A DNA stretch of 64,000 nt from Diadema setosum (lineage: Eukaryota; Echinodermata; Echinoidea; Diadematoida; Diadematidae): assembly GCF_964275005.1 (NCBI RefSeq), contig NC_092685.1, positions 15,164,579 through 15,228,578 of the forward strand. The letters run 5' to 3'. Below, piece after piece: positions 23,286 to 33,600 of this stretch (positions are counted from its first letter, which is position 1; each line of letters begins with the position of its first letter). A program made the translations under genes and the position numbers. The notes beneath the pieces were generated by a model that was not told where the DNA came from, made no database searches, and worked only from the letters and a program-made list of their open reading frames with translations.

Positions 23286-25868
23286 CATATATACATACAT
23301 ACATAATTTTATACATACACATGTGACTGTGCATCACAAAACCAACAAAAAGTCGCCGGACATGGATTTTTAGTTAAGAGGAGATTCTTAAAGAGCAGAC
23401 CCTAAGCTTTAAAATAATGAATAACTCAATTCAAATGGACTCTCCTAACCTATCCAAATGTTGGAAAGAAAGCACACACTCTCGAAAGTGTATACTGAGA
23501 AAAGAGGCTCCGAAGTAAAGGGTTTTGTATTTTCAAGCGCTTTTAAAGTCTTTATCGAGCCTTGCTATCTGTGCGATGAATGGAACAAAAAATTGGACGT
23601 AAGCCACAAGAGCAACAGCAAGGAAGGGATTATCAGATTAATATGAAATTAAGCATGCTTTATTATCACATTATGCAAATAATTAACGCCAACTTTCAAA
23701 GCAGTAGCATTACCCTTTCTAAAGCTATTAGAGTTGAAAATGAAAAGTATGGGCAGGGTTCTTAAGAAATGAGAAAAAGACACACCTAATCACATCATTC
23801 TCCAAAAAATGTTTAAGAAAACTGCTGGTTTTATGATCCCAAACTTTATTATAACGTGGAAAAAGACTTCTCTTTCAGAAAATATGAAAAACCAAGATTT
23901 CCTGGGTTGACACATTTCACCTATTTCCAGTCCTAACTCAAAATCAGTGCAAGCGACTTTTTGTTAGTTTTGTAATGCACGGTCACATATATACAAAAAT
24001 CGTTATTATCATCATTATTACTATTACTATTATTATTGTTATCATCATTATCATTATATATACGTGTACCTCACAAAAAGTATCTAACCACTCTTTAGGT
24101 GGATCATAGCTAAAATAAGGTGTGTTGTATCGGACAACTTTTAACAGACATTGAAAAAAAAAATCAATTCCAAACACTTTGACACTTTATCTATTGAAAT
24201 CGAATAAAAAATATGGGCACAAAAGTGAATCATTTGTAAATACTTCCCGTCTCCCGAAAAAAAAACAGTTGCTGTAATCCCTGGGAGTCATTTCACAATT
24301 ATTTGTGTATACTTCAATAGTTGTTGTTATTTCTCTTCTATTCTTCATTCAATGTAAACTTTATCTGACAATAGCCACTTTGTATCATGTCTATTTGTAC
24401 ATGAATACATGACTGTAATCTAAAATCATGTACGTATGTATGTATTGTGAGTTGATCTGCCAAGCCTGATATCGGAAGGTTTTTATCATCTTCTTCTCTT
24501 TCTGACTCTTTTTCTGTCTCTCCTATTATCCCTTTTATCCACGAGCATCATGTTTGATCCCCTTCTCTTATTGCATTAATGTATTGTATCATCGGTTGCC
24601 AAAGGGTCAAGCTTAAAGCTTATCATTGGTAACCATTCTATATGGTAATTCATAACATATGTACTGTAATTATGTCACAGATGTATATGTAATGAAAATT
24701 GTTGAAATTGTCGAAACTAGCTATAATGAGTATCATATGTTTGATTATATTGATTTTAAAATTTTATTTTGAAATGTAAATTATGCCATAGAGAGAATAA
24801 ATCAAATCAATTAGCACAGGTGCACACTGGTACAAATGACTTCACTCGTTTTCAAAGCGGCATAATGCATAAGCTTGCACGTCACAACAATCACGTTCCA
24901 TGTATTCATGTAATCCTTATAAAGGGTGCTTGCTATTGTACATCCACCTGACAACAAGCCTGGTATTTGCCAATATTGATAGAAAAAGTTGTATACGCGT
25001 TCAATGCATAACAATGACATGTATGCCTGCCTATATTAGTGTCAATACACAGACCATTCTGGTCACCTGGTATGTATATCGGGCGTATGCATTATGCCGC
25101 TTTGGTTACGAGTGAAGTTACACTGTACCTAACCGACTGAGAGAGAGAAAAATAAAGAAAAATTAATTGTACCAATGTGCACATGAGCTACATGGATTGC
25201 TACATCTTTTAGTTTTTGGGGGGTTTTTTTGAGGGGGGAGGGAGGGAGAATTAACATATGAATGACCCATGTGCTACATTCTTTTTCGCCTTTAACAAGG
25301 GAAGTGTCAAAATGTTTGGAATATTCTTTTGAAAATTGTACGTATATGTGACTATCCTAATGTTTAAATGTGTTTGCTTTGTTATGCGACTTTAAATTTG
25401 TATTTGGGACAATGAAATATTATGTGTGCCAAATATGTGTATGGGTTATAGAGATAAAAAGAGATGACATGGACTGAAGTACAAGACTCAAAGAGACCGA
25501 GAATGAGTTCTTGCTACAAATTGCCACAACTAAGGCACTTTCGATACTCCTTACTACTTAATTATTTTCGGTTCTTCTTTTCTTACAGAAAGCTTTATGG
25601 CAAAGCGAAAAATGGTGAAAACGGCATAATATCTACCATATCTCACGAAATTCCCGGCGAGTCACTGCCGTGCTCCAAGGAGCAGCAATTCGCTGCCGAA
25701 GCGGCGGTTGCAGAGGGCGAGGCCGAGGACATCGAGACGGCTTCCAATAGCTTTCTCTGGAAGCAGTTCGCCATAGCTTTCGACTCCTTTTGTGGCACAC
25801 TACTGACTTTCTGCATGATGGGATGTATGATTTACGCTACTGTGAGCTTTTCAAACCAGTTCGGTTGA
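8829..25868 (+). CDS. nicotinic acetylcholine receptor-like Cys-loop channel subunit 1 (8 exons, 455 aa)
   Basis: Exons: 8829-8886, 11696-11865, 18706-18750, 20509-20618, 21113-21299, 21849-22206, 22745-22904, 25589-25868; total 1368 nt with consistent phases. Residues 1-19 are a signal peptide (MHFVMFISLLVHCFFGYGR). The extracellular domain has loop D WTDEYLQW (about 93-100), WRPD (117-120), the Cys-loop C163-C177 with FPFD, loop B Trp184, and loop C Tyr226 with Cys228-Cys229 as in alpha subunits. Membrane segments lie at about 249-270, 276-297, 310-331 and 428-450; GEK precedes M2, the signature of a cation channel. The M3-M4 loop is short (about 95 aa). The 45- and 110-bp exons match vertebrate nicotinic genes. 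The loop A Tyr and second loop C Tyr are absent, so acetylcholine sensitivity is doubtful. It should assemble as a pentamer in the plasma membrane, alone or with its paralogues at 29475 and 56485. No clear poly(A) signal was found. Confidence 0.87.
10428..10673 (+). mobile_element. tRNA-derived SINE
   Basis: The 5' part resembles a tRNA: a box A TGGCATAGTGG at 10439-10449 and a box B GAGTTCGAATCC at 10481-10492, spaced as an internal RNA polymerase III promoter. A non-tRNA body of about 140 bp follows, ending in an ATT-rich tail (about 10651-10673). No tRNA 3' half folds, so this is not a functional tRNA gene. It lies in intron 1 of the first channel gene, on the same strand. No target duplication was found. 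Confidence 0.7.
11406..11609. mobile_element. short TIR element made of CCGGGT-type hairpins (MITE)
   Basis: The ends are CACTCTAAAAAAAA and TTTTAAGAGTG, inverted relative to each other. The interior is built from repeated GGGTCA-TGACCC palindromes (for example CCGGGTCAGAACTGACCCGG). The left flank is TA and the right flank CA, so the target duplication is uncertain. It sits about 90 bp upstream of exon 2 of the first channel gene. The architecture is shared with the elements at 828 and 38403, although the internal hairpin sequence differs. Confidence 0.65.
12040..12215. repeat. minisatellite-like repeats of TAGTCACAAATACATTAGTTTT
   Basis: A unit of about 20-25 bp containing GTCACAAATACATTAGTTT occurs roughly six times in imperfect form, interrupted by a spacer (CAGTGATGGTTCATACTGTA) that also resembles sequence just before the array. 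Confidence 0.55.
13570..13680. repeat. (CA)n followed by (GA)n tract
   Basis: CA dinucleotides (about 13580-13632) are followed by a purine-rich GAGAGAGGGA tract to about 13680, next to the 3' end of the LINE. Confidence 0.8.
13700..16840 (-). mobile_element. degraded non-LTR retrotransposon (LINE), CR1/L2/Jockey-like
   Basis: Read on the minus strand, the order is that of a LINE second reading frame. An AP-endonuclease starts near 16590 (LMHMNIRSTNKNFD), followed by IYRPH, GDFDIDL and ISDHY (16425-15940). A linker is at 15727-15305. Reverse transcriptase blocks run 15160-14518: NYRPISLLPNISKILEK, FGFRRKHST, FLDLSKAFDTINHD, GVPQESILGPLLF and the catalytic FADD. A C-terminal domain follows to about 13749 (RALRVIC, YSGPKVWNSL). 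The frame changes several times (between about 15540 and 15300, near 14800, 14510, 14150 and 13950), so it cannot make a full protein. It is nearly full length for the second frame; no first frame was identified. It lies antisense within intron 2 of the first channel gene. The clade is uncertain. Confidence 0.85.
16960..17045. repeat. (CA)n-rich tract
   Basis: Imperfect CA repeats with CATA interruptions lie next to the 5' end of the LINE. Similar CA/GA-rich DNA lies at its other end, so it may have landed in pre-existing simple sequence. Confidence 0.75.
19204..19226. repeat. poly-C run
   Basis: An almost pure run of C in intron 3 of the first channel gene. Sequencing length errors are likely here. 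Confidence 0.85.
19750..19825. repeat. (GA)n/(G)n purine tract
   Basis: CACACAGAGA followed by GA repeats and a G run, all purine on the + strand. Confidence 0.8.
20090..20467 (+). mobile_element. TTAA-type palindromic MITE, copy 2, next to exon 4
   Basis: Begins AGGGATGGTACAGT and ends ATATATCATCCCT, followed by TTAA at 20468-20471; the left flank is ATAC, so the left duplication has decayed. It contains the same inner inverted repeat (AATTCTAAGAGGAAT-like and its inverse) as the other copies. It ends 41 nt before exon 4 of the first channel gene, so the branch-point region of this intron lies within or right beside it. Confidence 0.7.
22259..22295. repeat. (CTT)n microsatellite just after exon 6
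   Basis: CTT repeats start about 53 bp after the exon 6 donor of the first channel gene. If the intron were retained, the frame would run into a serine-rich tail and stop near 22304. Confidence 0.8.
22975..23000. repeat. (TC)n microsatellite
   Basis: A short TCTC run in intron 7 of the first channel gene, upstream of the palindrome at 23064. Confidence 0.7.
23064..23246. repeat. near-perfect 183-bp palindrome
   Basis: Two arms of 90 bp (23064-23153 and 23157-23246) are inverted copies with only about four mismatches, separated by 3 bp. The arm reads AAGTAACAAAACTGGAACAA outward and AGAAAGGGCGG near the centre. It would extrude a long hairpin. The right arm runs into an AT microsatellite (23247-23280). 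Its central GAGAAAGGGC...GCTCGAAAA block recalls sequences found in Penelope-like terminal repeats, which is only an inference. Confidence 0.9.
23323..23986. mobile_element. 664-bp element with inverted ends (MITE)
   Basis: The left end GTGACTGTGCATCACAAAAC (to GTCGCC at 23357) and the right end 23953-23986 are inverse copies over about 34 bp with few mismatches. The interior is AT-rich with no long reading frame. The target duplication is unclear because the flanks are AT/ACAT simple sequence. A related single end occurs at about 40702-40740. Confidence 0.7.
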
Positions 25869-28800
25869 TTCGGGTTCCGCTCTCGACCACTTCCCAATGA
25901 CTGTTTACTCTCCGTCGAAAAAAAAATAATGTAAGTGATGCGAACTGTTTTGTTCGATGTCTACTATACTAGCGGACCCGCGGTGTATATAGAAACTGAA
26001 ATACACGTACAGTCGCACCTGTTTAAACGCACGTTATGTCTTCTTCGCGATTGTAAAACACGGGGTTTCATTTATTTTCTGTTGAAGTTTAAATGGAAGC
26101 GAAAGTGTTTCAAAAACAACAATACAGTGTACATCTATTTGACCACAGTTGCTGTATGAAAGTTTCAAAGGGTAAACTCCTATATTGTATGTGTATCATT
26201 GTTATTGAACATTATTTTGATATTCAGGGCATTTCACTGTCCTTTCAAATTACACAGTGACATAAGAGAAACATAGTGTATCTCTTTTCTTGTTAAAGAA
26301 GGTTTTCATATAAGTTCTGATTCTGCGTTGTGCAAAGGCACATGAACAAGCAAAGATGATTCTATGTTCATCAACTAAATCAATGTGAAGAAATGTACTT
26401 TTTCTTATGAATATGCATTTCTATTTCGTTTTTTTTTTAGAGATGCAATTACAAATGAAATCCGAAGAGATATAAAATAATACAAATAACACAAATATTT
26501 AATTAAAAGTAGCTGTCACTTTGAAAGGTTGATTCCTATTGTCTTGTGTCAGCAAATTTCATCTTTTAATATCAATTTGATTAAGATGAGCATTCGTCAA
26601 ACTTTTCAAAAGCTCTTGCTAATCCCTCTTTGATTGTCCGTCCTGTATTTCTAAGACGGTTTCAGAAAGAATGCTGAATCTATTGAATGCTACATCTATT
26701 GAAAACAATGCATTGTGGCCAATCAAGTACTATTGTGGTATTCAAACATCATGAAATGGCATTTATTGATCAATATTGATCAAATTTACCGGGTCTGGAT
26801 CCCCTACGAATGCAAACTGGGTTAATTTTTACAACTTCGTCACGAACCTGAATCACAATGACTAGATAGTACGATGGGAGTCTTACGATATCAACAGATA
26901 AAGGGGAAAAAGAAAAAGAAATGTGGGTTATATTACATTTTCATCTTGAGTCAATTTTCTGAGTATTTTTTTATATGATGTTAGATCCTTTTCACCTTAT
27001 TGTCCTCAAACTTGATTTCCATTAGAAACACCACGGCTGCATAAGAGATGTAAATATTGATAACTAGTAACCTATGTAAACTGATAAGTCAAATTTATTT
27101 CTTAGGGTGTGAATGCATTATGGTAGAAATACCCTTATCCCAGGTATCCAAGTATCACCCTATAAACGTCACATTATCTATTAAAACATTATCTTCATAT
27201 CACTGTTTGCTGTTCTGGTAGAACTCTGTTTGCATCACTCGGAACAAATTGGTCAAACAGAAGTGCTCTGTGAAAAGAGAAGAAGAAAATACAATATACA
27301 ACTTCAGTAACCTAATTGTGTTCATCAGACCTTTAATATGAACATAAGAAAACTTGTGGTATACTCACGCATTAACACGATAAAGAGGGGACGTATATAC
27401 CAGAGGATCGAAGCAAGCAAGATTACAGACTACCAAAGTTTATATTAAAAAGAAAAACAATAGTATGGAGCACCGGGAACCGGAGAAGAATGAAAGCATG
27501 AGTAATCCCGAGACTGCATCAACCAGCCTAAACATCATGTCTGCTTATTGCTCATTGTGGCTTTAATTGGTAAAAAACACACCCATGTGACTGTGCACTT
27601 CAGCGTTTGAAACGGCAGTAGGCGCTAGTCTACTGGCCGATTAGTGTCAACTAAAAGACGCACGACTGTTTCACTCACCACGCCGTCCACGTCCGCGATG
27701 AATGGAAACAGTGACAACTGGTACTCTCGTGGTGGCTTCTCGCAGTAACAAGGCATTGTTATGGTATTCATAAAAGACAAGAAAACAAAGTGATTTGTCA
27801 TCTTGACATCGGAAAAAAATGATGCGTTGGTTGAGTTTATCTTGTCTTTTTTTAATATTTATTACTACCTTACTCATTCTACTCGATCAATGTGCATTTT
27901 TACAGGATGCGGTTTCAGATGTACATATCGATTGTGATAATCTCATTTATGTGCACAAAGACCACAGACTTGCCTTAAAATCTTACTTGGGTTTAGGAAA
28001 CAAAATAATATTCATTGACTAGTCATAATCACTTCTCATTAAATCCTCTGTTCAAATCAAACAATCAAAATTTACCTTTCGAACTCCACTTGACAAGTTT
28101 GTTGCAACATTCAAGGTTATGATCCTCACATCAATTACATTGCCACTCAGAACAAATGAATAATTTGTTGACTATCCGCAGGGTATGATCCTGCCATGTG
28201 CCTACATATAGGTTTGCCCTGTGTCAAAATTTTTTTGGCAACCTTCAGACCACCAAGCTAATTGGTGCTTTTAATTGGGAAGTGCGCGTTTTGAAAACCT
28301 CTTTAGAGTAATGAGTGGTTGGGTCCCCATAAACCTAATGGAAATATCTAGTGTATAAGAAAACATCCATTGTGTTACGTGGTCGTGGGTCAATTGCGTC
28401 AGTGGAATGAGCGCAAATATCCATACTAGTGTTAGAATATGAAGTTCTTGAACCACGCTACGAAAATACCAATGACAAAAACAAAATCCCCCGAAAACCC
28501 CCCCCAGTATCTGCAATGTAACTATATGACGGATACTGCATTTTCCCTTGAGGCCAGGGCGGATTACGCAATAAAGGAGGATGCTTCGTATCAAAGGCCT
28601 TTGCTGGACCATATTTCAGAAATTATATACCTTGGTACACATCATTATAGATTTATTTATCCTTTCTCTTTAGAAAGATATATGATCAAAATAAAATGTG
28701 CGCACAAAAATTCAACCATATTATGCGTGCTTGACTTTACATAATGTGTGAATGTGTTCTTCTGTGTGTGTGTGTGTGTGTGTGTTTGATTGATAGCTGT

Positions 28801-29474
28801 CATTGAACCAATTCATAGGCGCGAATACGAAGTTTAGTCACAGCATGCAGAGCGCTGCAGAATACACATCAACCCTTGACTGAAGTATGAATTATTTAGT
28901 ACATCGCGATTGCTGGACAGTAGAAAATGAGACAACGGCAGTAAATTGAGAGGAATATGATTATGACTGGAACCAGTTGACTCAGCACAATGCATATAGG
29001 CAATATTCAGCCAATCGAATTATGAAACATTTTGCTCGTACCTTGCCATCGAGTAAACAATACGGTGCTTAAGAAAATTGCCAGGAAACGTAGGGGCGTA
29101 ACATTTTCAAACGCTGCTATAGTTTCATTGTAAATTAAATTTTCGTCTACAAAAGGAAATATGGGTTACACAACTGCCCCGTCACAGAGCCTTTCTACCA
29201 TTGAGAGATAAAGAGAGAATGAAAAACACAGGGAAAGAGAGAGACAGAAAGAGATGGGGGAAACAGTGAGAGGGAGGCGACAGAAACTGGCATTTTCAAG
29301 GTAGAGGTTTTCAGAGCCTACCTATTATGATTCATGAAGCGAAGAGTGGAGATGTGTGGATTTCGGATGTAAACATTTATAAGTGGATTCACATCAGCTC
29401 GCAGCAGGTCTATGACGACGTCAAGCAGGATTCAGCCGAGGGTTTCAGGCGTCTGCTCTCACGTATATCCGAGA
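25869..29474. other. intergenic region between channel genes 1 and 2
   Basis: No gene is recognised. There is a GT microsatellite at about 28764-28786 and a purine-rich GAGAGA stretch at about 29200-29280. A minus-strand open stretch at 27679-27756 ending at a good donor is mentioned under findings. The promoter of the second channel gene must lie in the right part, but I could not identify core elements. Confidence 0.5.
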
Positions 29475-29830
29475 ATGAATCCACTGAAACTGGCCGTGTT
29501 TCTTTTAGTTATCACTTCGAGAAGAGTGACGACACATGCGATGGGTAAGTTCTGTGAGTATGATGGTGTATCAGTTAGCCCCTATCTGTCTAACTTGTCT
29601 CATTTCCTGTAACATCTACTTCAGAATTATATTTCTCTTATTAGGCAATATTAAGTCCTTTATTACTTCACCTTACGTCTATGAAAGATATATTATAAAT
29701 ACTTATTTAAATTGGTTGAGTACATTGTATAAAGAATCATATACCTATACATGTATACATATTTACATACACTTGTGTGTGTGTGTATGTGTGCGTGTGG
29801 GCTGTGTGTGTACATTTACATAACTTGGAT

Positions 29831-29866
<36 letters not shown>

Positions 29867-30583
29867 CATACACATATATTCACTTTTGTTTTTAAAGTAA
29901 CTACCTTTTTCTTAAACCCCAGCGCATTTATTTCGTGAAGAGCCCCAACTTGATATATTAGGCTGAATATGTGTATAGGTAATCAAACCTTTGGCGCTTA
30001 TCGTACCTATGTTAATTTTCACTTATTTCTTCCTTGTAATTTAATTGGTCTATATATTGAAACGTTTAAAAATAATGTTTGAGGAAGAAGTAGAGACACT
30101 TTGATGTTAACAAGCCTTCGTTTCCTGTGAATGACATGGATCATTCTATCTGAACTCTGCATTTGGTAACTCCAACCAGGGGGTTAAGCGTGTACATGTA
30201 CGCGTGTAATTTTCTGGTCTTAAGATATTTTGGGGAAAGAAAAAAGAAAAACAGTCAAGAGAGGAAAATGTCTATGAAAAGGCTGAGTCACTACCCCTCA
30301 TTTATGCAATATCTTATAGGTTGCATTAGTATCACTGGTTTCAATCAAATCTTCTTTAAAGCCTTATTTATTTGTGTAGTATTTTTTTTTTCACTATATC
30401 ATATGCACCAATCTTTAAAGTCTATGTTGTGTGTTGTATGATTACATTTTATCATGTTGAATGTAATTTCACAAACATGTTAATGTAATGAAATACTGTA
30501 AAATGGTAATATTTATTGTAAAGCGCATATGGAACTTTAATTTGTTATTTATGAGCTATAGAAGCTAGATTATTATCATAATA

Positions 30584-30626
<43 letters not shown>

Positions 30627-30627
30627 C

Positions 30628-30658
<31 letters not shown>

Positions 30659-33600
30659 GCACTGCCAATAGAATTACAAGTAACTTGAATGGATGCGATG
30701 TACATGTGCAAGTCTTTGAATGTGTATGCATGTTTGTAAGAGAGAGATAGAGAGATAGAGAGCGAGTGCGTGTGTGTGTGTGTGTGTGTGTGTGCGTGTG
30801 TGTGTTGTGTTTACCCACGAGTCCTGATTATTCTCTTCTAGATCTATGGAGAGACACGCTTGGGTTTTTGAAAAAACAAACAAGAGCATGATTTGCGATG
30901 CTACAACAAATACGGAGGAGACAGCGTCCTCCTGACTTTCCAAAATGTTTGCAAGATGGAAGGGTGTAATTGCATGCATTATTTGCTGTTTCACTGTGGG
31001 CGTTAGATAAGTCATATTTATATTGGAAGGCTGATAATCTACTTATGTACATAATATGAAATGCCGTTTCACTGCAAAGACTCCAGTCGTTATATCCATT
31101 TCCGTTCTAAGTTGTTGATCCCATATAATTATAAATGTATGACTATTTTCGCCTTACAATATTGTTATTCTCTTAATTATCTACATGAAATCATGAAAAC
31201 AGAACAGGAAAAAATATTTCGTAAACAACAATTTTAACATAATGCAATAAGTAGTGAAATCAGTAAATGCTAGTGTACTGATACCTGATAAACCTTATAA
31301 ATGCTTGAAAAAAAATCCCTGCTAGTATTTCAATATAGCACTCTCTAAAAATAGCGATCTTCACAGTCAAAACTGGAAATTGTACCTTTCCCAAATGTTT
31401 TTTTTTCCCCGAGATACCGCATGCCTACGAGACCAAAGGTCGACGAAAGGTCATTTCCTAAGAATATCACATCAGAGTGTTCTGAAATTTCTGCTGTCAA
31501 AATGTTGACAGTCATTTATTGACTTTTTTTTTCTCTTATCGATGCTTAAAGACATAAAGCTTAGAATAGAACACATGGGTTATGACTGAGCGAACAAAAT
31601 GCAGCTGTTTTTCCATGCTGTAGTTTTTGTTTTTTTTAATACCGCTGCGTACCTATTTCATTCATTGAAATCTTTGTAATCTGTATAAAGCGATGACACC
31701 CTTTACATACACATGTATCATTACTTTATTTGTGTATTTACTTTATGCATTACTTGGTGTGGATTTTCGTAACAAAATGTTCTGTGGTCCGACAATTTGT
31801 ACAATAGATCGAAACCAAATAAAGCAATAAAAGAGATACCATAGAAAGTGTTACTATCAAACACAGAAATATAGTTTCTATCAATGTGATATAGCATTAA
31901 GTTTTACAAGCCTCATTATACATAAGATGTAAGACGAGTGCTGCAGTGACTTTTGAAATGTGATGCGCCTTGAACAAGGCTAATACCAATAAAGAGGTCC
32001 GCAGCAAGTTATCGCTCTCAGATCAAGACATGGCTTCCCAATCGTGGTCTTTTTGCAACGTTGTTGTGATGGTTTGGGTGCGATCTGCCAGGAATGGAGC
32101 GGAACATTTGATTGTCATGATGTGGTGATTGGGTTGAGTCGTGACAAATTGGGACCTTGTCCGGGAAAATGAACAGACAAGCCGTTTTCTTTCGCATGTT
32201 CCATGCGGATTGTGGTGAGGACTCTCACGTCTGGTTGTACACGTGTGCTGTAAGTACGTAGTGTATAGCGTCGATGGTGTATAGGCTCATGTCGTATCGG
32301 GCCTATGTACCTGCTTGCATGTAGGTTCTGTTAGGCCTCATGCGTTTTGGTGAGGACTCTCACGTTTGGCTGTACACGTTTGTTTTTAGTATGTAGACAA
32401 GTGTATAGCGTCGATGACAGGCTTATGTATTGGGCCTGCATTGTTTGCATGTTGGTTTTGACAGGCCACATGCGTTTTGGTGAAGACTCTCACGTTTGGT
32501 TGTGCACGTTGTGTATAACATTTATGCTGCGTAGGCTTTGGCAGTCATTGACTGTGTTTGTAGTTTTCAGACTACATTTTGTGTGAAGGCCTAGTGCAGA
32601 TTTTGGTGAGGATTCTCACGTTTTGGACGTTTGTCGTTTTTGCATGAAGGTCTTCTGTAGACCGATTTGGGTGAGGATTCTCACGTTCAGTTGTGTGCGT
32701 ATATAGTGCATAGCGTGGGTATTGCGCATTGGGCTCGCACGTGTTTTGTAGTCGCAGACGGTCGGTCTAGCGCGTCGTGTGTAGGGCTAGTGCAGTTTGT
32801 GAGTGTGCGTATGCTGGATGTGTATGTGTGGGGGCTTGCGTACACATTGGCTACGGGTCACGCCGAATTTTCTGGAAGATTAGCCTCGGTTAAAGGCTTT
32901 GATATATTTTCCTTAGTTTGCACAATCGTGCTATGTGGTCGTTTGTAGTGAGTGTGTATACTCATTCTATGTCCTTAGATCACATGCTAATGTGATGCCG
33001 TGGTGTTCTGATTGTATGCCTGATTCGAAGGCTTAGGGATTTTGATGTTTTTTGCTTATCGTAGAAAATTTTTGCCTGTTCTGCGCGTGTGACTGGGTTC
33101 ATGCATACATGTGTACTCATATGCAGTGCATTTCTTTTGTTAAGGCTTTGTAGTTTTGTGAGGATTTGTGACTTCTTGCAAGTTTTGATTTTGATATTCC
33201 CACAATGGCTGATGTCGTGCAGAGCTTTGTTGATGAACCCACTCAGGAAGGTTTTAATAACCTGAGGAAGGCAGAACTGGTGGAAGTTGCTCGAATTTTA
33301 GAAATCCCGATCAAAACATCGGATCGAAAAGCAGAGATCAAGGACACAATTTCGGAGTTTTTTACCAATACTGGTATTTGGCCTGCCTCTTTGTCAGAGG
33401 ATGAAGCAGGGACAGATGATGGTGAAATTATCACACCTTTGGTAACCCCTGCAGAAAGTGAATTGAAGAAAATTGAGATCCAGCTTCGGATGAAGCAGCT
33501 GGAAGTCGAGGCAAAGAAAATAGAACTCGAAATCAAGTCAATCGATGCAAAATCGAATGAACCTTCTTCCAGCAGTTCAGCAAAGTCATCAAAATTTGAT

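Noticed and set aside
24470-24800. 5'-truncated LINE 3' tail
   Set aside because: The AATAAATCAAATCAA ending is LINE-like, but with no coding part or target duplication I cannot support the call.
27819-28022. Signal-peptide-like frame as first exon of channel gene 2
   Set aside because: It starts with a hydrophobic stretch, but no donor gives the required phase 1 junction; the exon at 29475-29544 does and its start (MNPLK) resembles the third gene.
33243-33536. Minus-strand frame of 97 codons
   Set aside because: It is the shadow of the gag-protease frame on the + strand.
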